From Bordetella parapertussis (GTDB taxonomy: Bacteria > Pseudomonadota > Gammaproteobacteria > Burkholderiales > Burkholderiaceae_D), in the NCBI GenBank assembly GCA_945866125.1, contig CAMBFZ010000004.1, positions 83,004 through 147,003 of the forward strand: a stretch of DNA of 64,000 bases, read 5' to 3'. Positions 27,175 to 36,713 of this stretch are shown here, in pieces; the stretch's first letter is position 1; the number at the start of each line of letters is the position of its first letter. The position numbers were made by a program, and so were the translations under genes. The notes under the pieces are model-generated. The model was given only the letters and a program-made list of their open reading frames with translations. It was not told where the DNA came from and searched no databases.

Positions 27175-28254
27175 TCAGCCCGCACGCCCTGTCGACACAT
27201 CACCACACTGGGCCCGATGACGCAAGGCCTGATCCATCAGCACCAGCGCCAGCATGGCTTCGGCAATGGGCGTGGCACGGATGCCAACGCAAGGATCATG
27301 CCGCCCCAGTGTCTCGACCATCACAGGCTGACCATCGCGATCCACCGAGCGGCGCGGCGTACGAATACTCGACGTCGGCTTGATCGCAATCGATACGGTG
27401 ATGTCCTGGCCTGATGAAATACCCCCCAGCACACCGCCGGACTGGTTACCCGCAAAACCTTCCGGTGTGAGCTCATCGCCCTCGGAACCTTTTTGCGCAA
27501 CGCAGTTAAAGCCGGCGCCAATTTCCACGCCTTTTACTGCATTAATGCCCATCATCGCAAACGCAATATCAGCATCGAGCTTGTCGTAGATAGGCTGACC
27601 CCAGCCCACTGGCACGTTTTGCGCCACCACGTTAATACGCGCACCACACGAATCCCCTGCTTTGCGCAGGCTGTCCATGTACGCTTCGAGCTCAGGCACG
27701 ATGCTGGCGTTGGCGGCAAAAAATGGATTGGCAGAGACCTGATCCCAAGACTCAAACGGAATCACGATATCACCTAGCTGGCTCATGCAGCCTTTGAACG
27801 TTACGCCGTACTGACTATGCAACCACTTACGTGCCACCGCAGCAGCACCCACGACCGGTGCTGTCAAACGCGCCGACGAACGACCACCGCCGCGCGGATC
27901 ACGGATACCGTACTTGTGCCAATACGTGTAGTCAGCATGACCCGGTCGAAAACGGTCAACAATGTTGCCGTAGTCCTGACTGCGCTGGTCTTCGTTTTGA
28001 ATCAGCAGCGCAATCGGTGTGCCGGTGGTTTTGCCCTCATACACACCAGATAAAATCTGCACTGTGTCAGATTCTTTGCGCTGGGTGACGTGGCGTGAGG
28101 TCCCGGGCTTGCGGCGGTCGAGCTCAGGCTGAATATCGGCCTCGGACAAGGCCATGCCGGGCGGGCAACCGTCAATCACGCAGCCAATTGCGGGGCCGTG
28201 CGATTCGCCAAAAGTGGTGACACAGAAAAGAGTACCGAATGTATTGCCGGACAT
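27175..28254 (-). CDS. aroC: chorismate synthase
   Basis: A 359-residue flavin-dependent enzyme that makes chorismate from EPSP at the end of the shikimate pathway. It has the signatures [18 protein letters not shown] near residues 16-33, [12 protein letters not shown] near 121-132 and [14 protein letters not shown] near 274-287. It is a single gene with its own short gaps: 31 bases after the next upstream MFS gene and 105 before the MFS at 27.07 kb. Confidence 0.97.
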   Translation of the reverse strand: MSGNTFGTLFCVTTFGESHGPAIGCVIDGCPPGMALSEADIQPELDRRKPGTSRHVTQRKESDTVQILSGVYEGKTTGTPIALLIQNEDQRSQDYGNIVDRFRPGHADYTYWHKYGIRDPRGGGRSSARLTAPVVGAAAVARKWLHSQYGVTFKGCMSQLGDIVIPFESWDQVSANPFFAANASIVPELEAYMDSLRKAGDSCGARINVVAQNVPVGWGQPIYDKLDADIAFAMMGINAVKGVEIGAGFNCVAQKGSEGDELTPEGFAGNQSGGVLGGISSGQDITVSIAIKPTSSIRTPRRSVDRDGQPVMVETLGRHDPCVGIRATPIAEAMLALVLMDQALRHRAQCGDVSTGRAG

Positions 28255-28285
28255 GATGGAGGACGCAGCGGAAGACGGAAAGCGC

Positions 28286-29638
28286 TCATTCTACCAGCCG
28301 CCGGCGTCCCGTCAGCGCTATCAACCAACTCCTTAGCGCCCGCGGATACGCTGGCTGCATCACGCAAAGCAGCGCAAGCAGCAGCGCATTGGCAAGCGCC
28401 GTAAAAAGAAACAGCTGCGGCACCGACAGCCCTGCGCGCAACAGCAGCATCGCCATGAGCGCGGCGACCACCATGAACAAGGCATTGAGGATATTCATGC
28501 CACCGATGGTGCGCGACAGATGCGCCCGCTCGGCTTTCATCTGGATGAGCGCAAATAGCGGCACGACATAAACGCCACCGCACACACCGAGTAAGGCGCA
28601 GTCCGCCAAAATACGCAGACCAGCACCTTGCGCGAGAAACCCAGCCGCGCCAAGTGGCGTCACAGTCACATAGGCGATACTGGCCAGATAAAGATCGAGC
28701 CCGAACAGGCTCAAACCCAGCGCACCCATCGGCACCAGCCCGATCTGCAACTGGCGTCCCGACAGTCGCTCGCAGAGCAAAGAACCGGCGCCGATGCCAA
28801 GCGAAAACGCTGTCAGCAGCAACACAAACACCATTGGCTCACCGTGCAGCACATCGCGCGCAAAAACAGGAAATTGGGCGAGCAACATCGCCCCGAAAAA
28901 CCAAAACCACGAATTGGCCAGCATCGCGATAAAGACCTCGCGGTTACGTGCCGAAAACCGCAGATTACGTCCGATCTCGGTAAACGGATTACGACTAATT
29001 ACCAGCGCCGGATCGACCGCAGGCGTGACCGGAATAGCGCGACTGCATAGCCATCCGAGCACCGCCACCAACACCGTCGCACTCATTATTATGACTACAC
29101 CGTAGGGTTGCGAGCTCACCAGCACCGCACCACTGAGCTGGCCGGTCAGGATGCCGACAAAGGTCCCCATCTGCACCATGCCATTGCCTCCGACGAGCTC
29201 GTTGGGCTCCAGATGCTGGGGCAAGTACGCGTGCTTGACCGGACCGAACAGGGTCGAGTGCAGCCCCATCGCCACCACGGCAGCAATCAGTATCCACAGG
29301 CTGTGCGTGAGCCAACCGAGCGCCGCGATCGCCATGATGGCAATCTCGAGCACCTTGACTAAACGCACCAGGCGGGATTTTTCAAATTTGTCGGCGATCT
29401 GGCCAGCGGTGGCCGACACCAGAACAAAAGGCAGAATGAACAAACCGGCAATCAGATTATTGAGCAAGCCAACATTAAGATCGGTCCAGCTCAGCGCGTC
29501 ATAGGTAATGACGGTGACCAACGCGGTTTTGAACAGGTTGTCATTAAAAGCGCCAAGAAACTGCGCGCAAAAAAACGGCGCAAAGCGCCGTTCAATCAGC
29601 AGGGTGAATTGATTAGAAGACAAAGCGGGATCAGTCAA
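28286..29638 (-). CDS. MFS transporter, LplT-like
   Basis: A protein of about 450 residues with 12 predicted membrane helices. [22 protein letters not shown] near the N-terminus and [14 protein letters not shown] in the fourth helix region match the lysophospholipid transporter (LplT) branch of MFS; in some bacteria this domain is fused to an acyltransferase, which is absent here. The start is unclear. No ATG lies at the expected place; TTG codons at 29638 or 29623 fit the conserved N-terminus, while an ATG at 29743 would overlap the CBS gene by 92 bases. It is probably co-transcribed with the CBS-protein gene upstream. Confidence 0.78.
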   Translation of the reverse strand: MTDPALSSNQFTLLIERRFAPFFCAQFLGAFNDNLFKTALVTVITYDALSWTDLNVGLLNNLIAGLFILPFVLVSATAGQIADKFEKSRLVRLVKVLEIAIMAIAALGWLTHSLWILIAAVVAMGLHSTLFGPVKHAYLPQHLEPNELVGGNGMVQMGTFVGILTGQLSGAVLVSSQPYGVVIIMSATVLVAVLGWLCSRAIPVTPAVDPALVISRNPFTEIGRNLRFSARNREVFIAMLANSWFWFFGAMLLAQFPVFARDVLHGEPMVFVLLLTAFSLGIGAGSLLCERLSGRQLQIGLVPMGALGLSLFGLDLYLASIAYVTVTPLGAAGFLAQGAGLRILADCALLGVCGGVYVVPLFALIQMKAERAHLSRTIGGMNILNALFMVVAALMAMLLLRAGLSVPQLFLFTALANALLLALLCVMQPAYPRALRSWLIALTGRRRLVE

Positions 29639-29651
29639 CGCAGGAAAACAT

Positions 29652-30098
29652 TTACTCTTCACCCTCGGCCGGCCAGTCGCGAATGTAAGCCTTGAGCATT
29701 TTGTTTTCGAAGCTTTGCGCCTCAAACACTGCCCGGGCCACATCGTAAAATGACATCACGCCCAGTAACACCGCACCATCGAGGACCGGCACATAACGCG
29801 CATGACGCTCAAGCATGATCCGGCGAATCTCGTTAACGTCAGTGTCGGGCGAGATCGACAAGACGGTACGTTCCATATGCTGACCGACACTATCGTCACC
29901 AATCGAGCCACGGTTAGCGTGCACCGCTTTCATTACCTCGCGGAAGGTCAGCATGCCGACGAGCGCGCCAGCTTCCATCACAACGAGAGAGCCGATGTCT
30001 TTGTCGGCCATCACATCAATCGCTTCGCGCAGTAAAGACTCAGGCGACACCGTATAGAGGATGTTGCCCTTGACCTTGAGGATTTCAGAAACCTTCAT
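29652..30098 (-). CDS. CBS domain pair protein
   Basis: A 148-residue stand-alone CBS-pair protein. The first repeat covers about residues 1-60 (VSPESLLREAIDVMADKDIGSLVVME), the second about 75-130 (ISPDTDVNEIRRIMLERHARYVPVLDG). CBS pairs bind adenine nucleotides and usually regulate a partner, unknown here. The ATG at 30098 follows GGAGGCGACAC, a near-perfect ribosome-binding site, so the longer reading to 30200 is rejected. The next gene downstream is the LplT-like transporter. Confidence 0.9.
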   Translation of the reverse strand: MKVSEILKVKGNILYTVSPESLLREAIDVMADKDIGSLVVMEAGALVGMLTFREVMKAVHANRGSIGDDSVGQHMERTVLSISPDTDVNEIRRIMLERHARYVPVLDGAVLLGVMSFYDVARAVFEAQSFENKMLKAYIRDWPAEGEE

Positions 30099-30220
30099 GT
30101 GTCGCCTCCATAATTTTTTGTTTTTACTAATGATCGTGGCAATGTAGCCCAGCCGCCGTAAAAAAGCCAGTATCGCACTGCGTTGCGCGAGCACCATCAA
30201 GCGAGATCAAGCGCATCCCC

Positions 30221-30264
30221 TATAATTCCCGCTTCACAAGACTAACGTGCCGCATCAGGAGACC
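30221..30264 (+). promoter_or_regulatory. metY promoter -10 box and ribosome-binding site
   Basis: A consensus TATAAT lies at 30221-30226, 46 bases before the metY ATG, and CAGGAGACC lies just before the start. No good -35 box is present at the usual spacing. No known S-adenosylmethionine riboswitch fold was recognised in the short leader. Confidence 0.55.
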
Positions 30265-30272
30265 ACAAACCA

Positions 30273-31583
30273 ATGAGCGAACCCAAATACCCGGGCTTTG
30301 ACACCCTGTCCCTGCACGCAGGCAGCGCCCCGGATCCTGCCACCGGCGCGCGTGCCACGCCGATTTATATGTCCACGTCGTTTGTCTTCAAAGACGCCGA
30401 CCATGCCGCTTCGCTGTTCAATATGGAACGGGCCGGTCATGTGTATTCCCGCATTTCAAATCCGACCAACGCTGTACTTGAAGAGCGCATCGCTGCGCTC
30501 GAAGGCGGCGTAGCCGGCATCGCCGTGGCGAGTGGTCAGGCCGCGCTGCATTTAGGTCTCGCCACGATTGCGGGTGCCGGCTCCCATGTACTGGCCTCGC
30601 GCGCACTGTATGGCGGCTCGCAAAATCTGCTCGGCTATACGATGAAGCGCTTCGGCATTGAGACCACCTTCGTCGATCCGCGCGACCTCGACGCGTGGCG
30701 CAGCAATATCCGCCCCAACACCAAGGTCCTTTTTGCAGAGACCCTCGGCAACCCCGGACTCGATGTCCTCGATATCGACAAGGTCGCTGCTATCGCGCAT
30801 GAAAATCATCTGCCGCTGATGATGGACTCCACCTTCACCACACCGTATCTGCTACGACCATTTGAACACGGCGCCGATCTGGTCTTTCATTCCGCTACCA
30901 AATTTTTGTGCGGGCACGGTACGGCAGTGGGTGGTCTGCTGGTCGACGGCGGCACCTTTGACTGGCAAAACGCCTATGAAAAATCGGGCCGCTTTGCTGA
31001 ATTATGCGAGCCCTATGACGGCTTCCACGGGATGGTATTTGCCGAAGAATCCAGCGTGGCGCCGTTTTCATTACGCGCACGACGTGAAGGCCTGCGCGAC
31101 TTCGGCGCAGTCATGAGCCCGTATAACGCGTTTACCATTTTGCAGGGCATCGAAACACTGGGCTTACGCATGGACCGGCACGTGGCCAACGCGCGCAAGG
31201 TCGTCGAGTTCCTGGTTGCGCACCCGGCGGTAGCGTCTGTCTCCTATCCCGAATTACCCGACCATCCTGACCATGCGCTGGCAAGCCGACTGCTGCCCAA
31301 AGGCTGCGGCTCGGTCTTTTCATTCGTCATCAAAGGTGATCGCGCCGCTGGCCAGCGCTTCGTTGAATCGCTCACGCTATTCTCGCATCTGGCCAATGTA
31401 GGCGACGCCAAATCACTAGTGATTCACCCGGCCTCAACCACGCACTTCCGGGTACCGACAGCGCAACTGGCAGCCTCCGGCATTAGCGAAGGGACGATGC
31501 GTTTGTCCATCGGTTTGGAAGACGTCGACGATCTGATCGATGATTTGAAACGCGGCCTGAAAGCCGCACAAAAAGGAGCGTAA
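30273..31583 (+). CDS. metY: O-acetylhomoserine sulfhydrylase (aminocarboxypropyltransferase)
   Basis: A 436-residue PLP enzyme of the Cys/Met family that makes homocysteine from an O-acylhomoserine and sulfide. Features are the FDTLSLHAGSAPDPATGAR start, VYSRISNPTNAVLEERIAALEGG near residues 57-79, and SATKFLCGHG with the PLP lysine at 210. It is longer than cystathionine synthases, and the insertion after the lysine region (NAYEKSGRFAELCEPYDGFHG) is typical of MetY. O-succinylhomoserine as substrate cannot be excluded. The alpha/beta hydrolase gene 3 bases downstream is likely in the same transcript. Confidence 0.92.
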   Translation: MSEPKYPGFDTLSLHAGSAPDPATGARATPIYMSTSFVFKDADHAASLFNMERAGHVYSRISNPTNAVLEERIAALEGGVAGIAVASGQAALHLGLATIAGAGSHVLASRALYGGSQNLLGYTMKRFGIETTFVDPRDLDAWRSNIRPNTKVLFAETLGNPGLDVLDIDKVAAIAHENHLPLMMDSTFTTPYLLRPFEHGADLVFHSATKFLCGHGTAVGGLLVDGGTFDWQNAYEKSGRFAELCEPYDGFHGMVFAEESSVAPFSLRARREGLRDFGAVMSPYNAFTILQGIETLGLRMDRHVANARKVVEFLVAHPAVASVSYPELPDHPDHALASRLLPKGCGSVFSFVIKGDRAAGQRFVESLTLFSHLANVGDAKSLVIHPASTTHFRVPTAQLAASGISEGTMRLSIGLEDVDDLIDDLKRGLKAAQKGA

Positions 31584-31586
31584 GCC

Positions 31587-32402
31587 ATGCAACTCACACT
31601 CCACGGCCACACCGCCTATTGCTATAACGGTGGCAAGCCCTTTGACGCCAGCCTGCCCACAGTCGTCTTTATCCACGGCGCACAAAATGATCACTCGGTC
31701 TGGATTTTGCAGACCCGCTATTTTGCGCATCACGGTTATGGAGTACTAGCGGTCGACCTGCCCGGACATGGTCGCAGCAAAGGCGAGCCACTGCCAACGG
31801 TGGAAGCCATGTCCGATTGGTTGCTCGCGCTGCTCGACGCCGCCGGCGTCACCAACGCTATCCTGATCGGCCACAGCATGGGCTCGCTCATTGCGCTGGA
31901 GACTGCCTCCCGTGCGCCCGATCGTATCCAAGGTATCGCCTTGGTGGGCACCGCCTATCCCATGAAAGTCTCGCCGCTGCTGCTCGAAGCCTCACTCTCG
32001 CGGGAGCAATCGGCCATTGATATGGTCAACATCTGGTCGCATTCGGGCATCGCGCAAAAACCATCGTCACCGGGACCCGGATTCTATGTACAAGGTGGCA
32101 GTCGGCGCCTGATGCAGCAGATCGCCCAACGCAATCCACAGCAGGTATTTTTTACCGACTTCAGTGCGTGCAATGCCTACGCACGCGGTGATGAGGCCGC
32201 AGCCGCTGTGCGCTGCCCGGTGCTGTTTTTGCTGGGTAAAAAAGATCAGATGACGACGCCGAAAGCAGCCACCACATTAATTGCCGCACTGCCTGCAGCC
32301 ACCGTAACGCAGCTCGACGCCTGTGGTCATGATCTGATGGGTGAGCAACCAGATCAGGTGCTGGATGCGCTGTTCCGATTCGCTGGCAACGTGGCAAAAT
32401 AA
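31587..32402 (+). CDS. alpha/beta hydrolase
   Basis: A 271-residue hydrolase with FIHGAQNDHSVW near residues 28-39 (oxyanion hole), GHSMGSL with nucleophile Ser97, a probable acid near LLGKKDQMTTPKA, and His in ACGHDLMGEQP close to the C-terminus. The closeness to metY (3-base gap) suggests co-transcription and perhaps a link to sulfur amino acid metabolism, but the fold alone does not show the reaction. Its last 49 bases overlap the convergent yihY-like gene. Confidence 0.87.
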   Translation: MQLTLHGHTAYCYNGGKPFDASLPTVVFIHGAQNDHSVWILQTRYFAHHGYGVLAVDLPGHGRSKGEPLPTVEAMSDWLLALLDAAGVTNAILIGHSMGSLIALETASRAPDRIQGIALVGTAYPMKVSPLLLEASLSREQSAIDMVNIWSHSGIAQKPSSPGPGFYVQGGSRRLMQQIAQRNPQQVFFTDFSACNAYARGDEAAAAVRCPVLFLLGKKDQMTTPKAATTLIAALPAATVTQLDACGHDLMGEQPDQVLDALFRFAGNVAK

Positions 32403-33646
32403 TCAGCCAGGGACTGACCGAGTCCCAGATCCACCAGCTGCCGGACCTGGGCGCCAAGTGCCGAATAACTGCCCGCTGCAAACGCAAACACCCGGTACAC
32501 CTCGGCCAGGCTCAGCTTGTGCGGGTTCGTGAGCAAGACCCAACGGTCTTGCTGACGCTGCGCCAGCCGTGCCAAGCGCGACAAGCGAACACGCTCCGGC
32601 TGGATGCGTGCCACCCATCCGGCTTCCAGCATCTGCTGCAACAACTGCTCGGACTCATCAAATCCGAGGCGGGTCTGCTCACGCAGATGCAGGGTGTCTA
32701 CCGCTGCTTTGTCGGCATGGGCCTGCACCAGCACGCGCAGCACCGCAACCGCATCGAGAAAGCGACTACCGGGCACCGGGCGATGCCACCAGCGCTCATG
32801 CTTGACCACCGGCAGCGCCGCAGCCAACACCGCACCGAGCAGCGTGATAAACCAGAACAGATACACCCACACCAGAAAAATCGGGACCGCAGCAATCGCG
32901 CCATAAATAATGCGATAGCTGGGAAACTGCGTAATTGAATACGCAAAAGCGCGGTTGGTCAGTTCGAACGCAATTGCCGCGACCAGCCCACCGATGACCG
33001 CATCGTGCCAGTCGATCAAGCGGTTGGGCACCGTCAAGTACAACAAACTAAACGCCAGCGTCATGAGACTAACCGAAATCAGCACCGACAGCACCGGACC
33101 CAATAGCGGCAGCTGACGCACAAACGATCCGGCAAAGGGCGACAGCAGCATCGTGAACGACAAGGACGCGCCAATCAGCAGCGGCCCCATCGTCATGATC
33201 GCCCAATACACAATCATCCTTTGCACAAAACGACGCGGGGTCTTAACGCGCCAGATCTGGTTAAGGCTACGATCCACGATGGCAAACATCATGATGGCCG
33301 TCACGATCAGCGTCACCGCCCCCACTGCGGAGACGCGACTGGCCTTAGCCGCAAATAAGCTCAGGTTGTCGAGAACCGTGTTAGCTACCCCCTTGGGCAT
33401 CAGACTCTGCACAAAATACGCTTCGAGCGCATCCCGAAAAGTTGTAAATAATGGGAAGGTCGTGAAAATGGCAAACGCAATCGTCACAATCGGCACCAGT
33501 GCCAGCACACTGGTAAAGGTCAGGCTGCCGGCAACTTGCGGCAACTGCTCTTCGTCTAGCCTGCGCATAATGAAACGCAGCAGATCACGCAAGCGATTAC
33601 CGGTCTGACTGCGCGGTTCATTAACGGAGAGGAAAGCGGGTGTCAT
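32354..33646 (-). CDS. YihY family inner membrane protein
   Basis: A 430-residue protein with six hydrophobic helices in the first 290 residues. Diagnostic segments are QVAGSLTFTSVLALVPIVTIAFA, the NQIWRVKTPRRFVQRMIVYW loop, and VPNRLIDWHDAVIGGLVAAIAFE. This is the YihY/BrkB family, once called ribonuclease BN in error. The C-terminal 120 residues form a soluble extension with a winged-helix-like pattern, as in the longer members of the family. The role is not established. The 3' end overlaps the convergent hydrolase gene by 49 bases. Confidence 0.88.
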   Translation of the reverse strand: MTPAFLSVNEPRSQTGNRLRDLLRFIMRRLDEEQLPQVAGSLTFTSVLALVPIVTIAFAIFTTFPLFTTFRDALEAYFVQSLMPKGVANTVLDNLSLFAAKASRVSAVGAVTLIVTAIMMFAIVDRSLNQIWRVKTPRRFVQRMIVYWAIMTMGPLLIGASLSFTMLLSPFAGSFVRQLPLLGPVLSVLISVSLMTLAFSLLYLTVPNRLIDWHDAVIGGLVAAIAFELTNRAFAYSITQFPSYRIIYGAIAAVPIFLVWVYLFWFITLLGAVLAAALPVVKHERWWHRPVPGSRFLDAVAVLRVLVQAHADKAAVDTLHLREQTRLGFDESEQLLQQMLEAGWVARIQPERVRLSRLARLAQRQQDRWVLLTNPHKLSLAEVYRVFAFAAGSYSALGAQVRQLVDLGLGQSLADYFATLPANRNSASST

Positions 33647-33661
33647 GCGTCTGCAGGATAG

Positions 33662-34709
<1,048 letters not shown>

Positions 34710-34716
34710 AACACGA

Positions 34717-36120
34717 ATGACCGATTTCCTACCACGTTGCCAGCAAATCATCGGCGCTAGTCAGGTCTTAACCGGACAAGACATGGTCGGCTTTCTGAGC
34801 GATTGGCGCGGGCGTTTTACCGGTCAGGCGCGCGCCGTACTCAGACCGGGTACAACCGAGGAAGTCGCCGCACTCGTCAAGCTATGCCAACAATACCGGG
34901 TACCGATTGTGCCGCAAGGGGGCAATACCGGTCTGGTGCTGGGCAGTGTGCCAGACGACAGCGGCGCCGCCGTCGTGCTTTCTCTGAAACGATTAAACCG
35001 CATCCGCGCCACCGATCTGCAGAACAACACGCTTACTGTTGAAGCCGGTTGTCTGCTCCAAGAAATTCAACAGCACGCGGCCGCCCACGATCGTCTTTTC
35101 CCCCTCTCACTAGCCTCAGAAGGCAGCTGTACCATCGGCGGCAATCTCTCTACCAATGCAGGCGGCACAGCCGTGCTGCGCTATGGCAGCATGCGGGCAC
35201 TGTCGCTCGGGTTAGAAGTCGTCACCGCCGATGGCGAGGTCTGGCATGGTCTGCGCGGACTACGCAAAGACAATACCGGCTACGACCTGCGCGATTTGTT
35301 TATCGGCGCCGAAGGAACGCTGGGCATCATCACCGCCGCAGTACTCACGTTATTTGCGCAACCCAAGGCGCGATTAACGGCCTTGCTCGCGATGGATTCA
35401 CCGCAGCAAGCATTGACTTTGTTATCGCATGCGCAGGCCCAATGCGGCGCTGGCCTGACCGGCTTTGAATTGATGTCGGATTTTTGTCTGCAACTGGTAC
35501 AGCGGCACTTCCCGCAGCTATCGTTTCCGTTAACCGCACGTCATGCGCACTACGTGTTGCTGGAGTTGTCCGATCAAGAATCGGAAGCGCATGCGATGCA
35601 GCTACTCGAAACCGTGGTGGGCGACGCGCTCGAAAAAAATCTGATTAACGATGCAGTGCTGGCCAGTTCGCTATCGCAAGCTGACGCCATGTGGCAGCTA
35701 CGTGAACATATCTCACTGGCACAGGCGGCGGAAGGAAAAAACATCAAGCACGATATCGCACTGCCGGTATCGAAAATCAGCGAATTTATCACGGAGACTG
35801 ATGCGCTGTTACAGCGCGCATTTCCTGGCTGTCGCATGGTGACATTCGGTCATTTGGGCGATGGCAATTTGCATTACAACGTCTCCGCGCCTGCCGGACA
35901 AGATGATGCTTTATTTCTCCAGCAGCAAGAGGCGGTTAATCTTCGGGTGCATGACAGCGTACATCGATACAACGGGTCGATCTCCGCCGAGCACGGTCTG
36001 GGCGCATTGAAGCGCGACGAAATAAAGCGCTACAAATCCGACACCGAACTGACTATGATGAGGGCCATCAAGCGGGCACTCGATCCGCACAATCTGATGA
36101 ATCCGGGCAAAGTGCTCTGA
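34717..36120 (+). CDS. FAD-linked D-2-hydroxyacid dehydrogenase (GlcD/D2HGDH-like)
   Basis: A 467-residue flavoprotein. The FAD-binding half shows VPIVPQGGNTGLVLGSVPD near residues 66-84 and GGNLSTNAGGTAVLRYGSMR near 145-164. The C-terminal FAD-oxidase half contains the metal-binding GHLGDGNLHYNVSAP and ISAEHGLGALKRDEI. These fit D-2-hydroxyglutarate, D-lactate and glycolate dehydrogenases, which pass electrons to quinone or ETF. The exact substrate is not decided; 2-hydroxyglutarate is likeliest for this soluble layout and an ETF:quinone oxidoreductase is present at 57.2 kb. The ATG at 34717 is preferred over a 44-codon extension within DUF2069. Confidence 0.88.
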   Translation: MTDFLPRCQQIIGASQVLTGQDMVGFLSDWRGRFTGQARAVLRPGTTEEVAALVKLCQQYRVPIVPQGGNTGLVLGSVPDDSGAAVVLSLKRLNRIRATDLQNNTLTVEAGCLLQEIQQHAAAHDRLFPLSLASEGSCTIGGNLSTNAGGTAVLRYGSMRALSLGLEVVTADGEVWHGLRGLRKDNTGYDLRDLFIGAEGTLGIITAAVLTLFAQPKARLTALLAMDSPQQALTLLSHAQAQCGAGLTGFELMSDFCLQLVQRHFPQLSFPLTARHAHYVLLELSDQESEAHAMQLLETVVGDALEKNLINDAVLASSLSQADAMWQLREHISLAQAAEGKNIKHDIALPVSKISEFITETDALLQRAFPGCRMVTFGHLGDGNLHYNVSAPAGQDDALFLQQQEAVNLRVHDSVHRYNGSISAEHGLGALKRDEIKRYKSDTELTMMRAIKRALDPHNLMNPGKVL

Positions 36121-36141
36121 ATCTTTTTTTGTGAGGTCTTC

Positions 36142-36597
36142 ATGTCACGTGGCTTACTACCGGCGCTACCGCCGGTATTGTTGTCGGCGTTTTTCTTGAT
36201 TTTTGTTCCCTCTTCTCACGCTGTCTACAAATGCACGCAGCAAGGCACCATCAGCTACAGCGATCAGCCCTGTAGTGGCAATCAGCTTGAACTAGCAGCA
36301 CCACCACCTGCACGTGCGCCCGACCGGGCGATCGAACTTCAGCGTGAAAAAGCTGACGTAGCGCGCATGCAAAATGCGCGCGAGCTCATGGAACGACAAG
36401 ATCAGACATTTCGCACCATGAGCTTGCGCGGCGAGGCCGCCAAAAAGAAAAAATGCAACGCCCTGGCATTGCAGAGAAAATGGAAAGAAGAGGACGTTCA
36501 CCTAGCCACGCCCTCCACCCAGATCAAAGCGCGCCGTAACGCTCGCCGTGCAAGTGAAAAATATCAGAGCGAGTGCAGCGATCTGCCCATACCCTAG
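36142..36597 (+). CDS. secreted DUF4124 domain protein
   Basis: A 151-residue protein. A signal peptide (about residues 1-28, ending SSHA) is followed by VYKCTQQGTISYSDQPC, the short DUF4124 motif with two cysteines that probably form a disulfide. The rest is a charged, coiled-coil-like region rich in Arg, Lys and Glu. It is probably periplasmic. No function is known. It follows the FAD oxidase by 21 bases and ends 116 bases before the c-di-GMP protein. Confidence 0.82.
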   Translation: MSRGLLPALPPVLLSAFFLIFVPSSHAVYKCTQQGTISYSDQPCSGNQLELAAPPPARAPDRAIELQREKADVARMQNARELMERQDQTFRTMSLRGEAAKKKKCNALALQRKWKEEDVHLATPSTQIKARRNARRASEKYQSECSDLPIP

Positions 36598-36713
36598 CGC
36601 GCAATGAAAAATGTCAAGGAGGTCAATACGCTTGCGCTAACACGCTGCGAGCATTGAAAAAACTGAACTCGCGGCCCAATTTGTTTTCGAATAGGGAAAT
36701 GAATGGATAGCCT

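Noticed and set aside
30227..30272. Possible S-adenosylmethionine riboswitch before metY
   Set aside because: The leader after the TATAAT box is only about 40 bases and shows no stem pattern of a known SAM riboswitch class.
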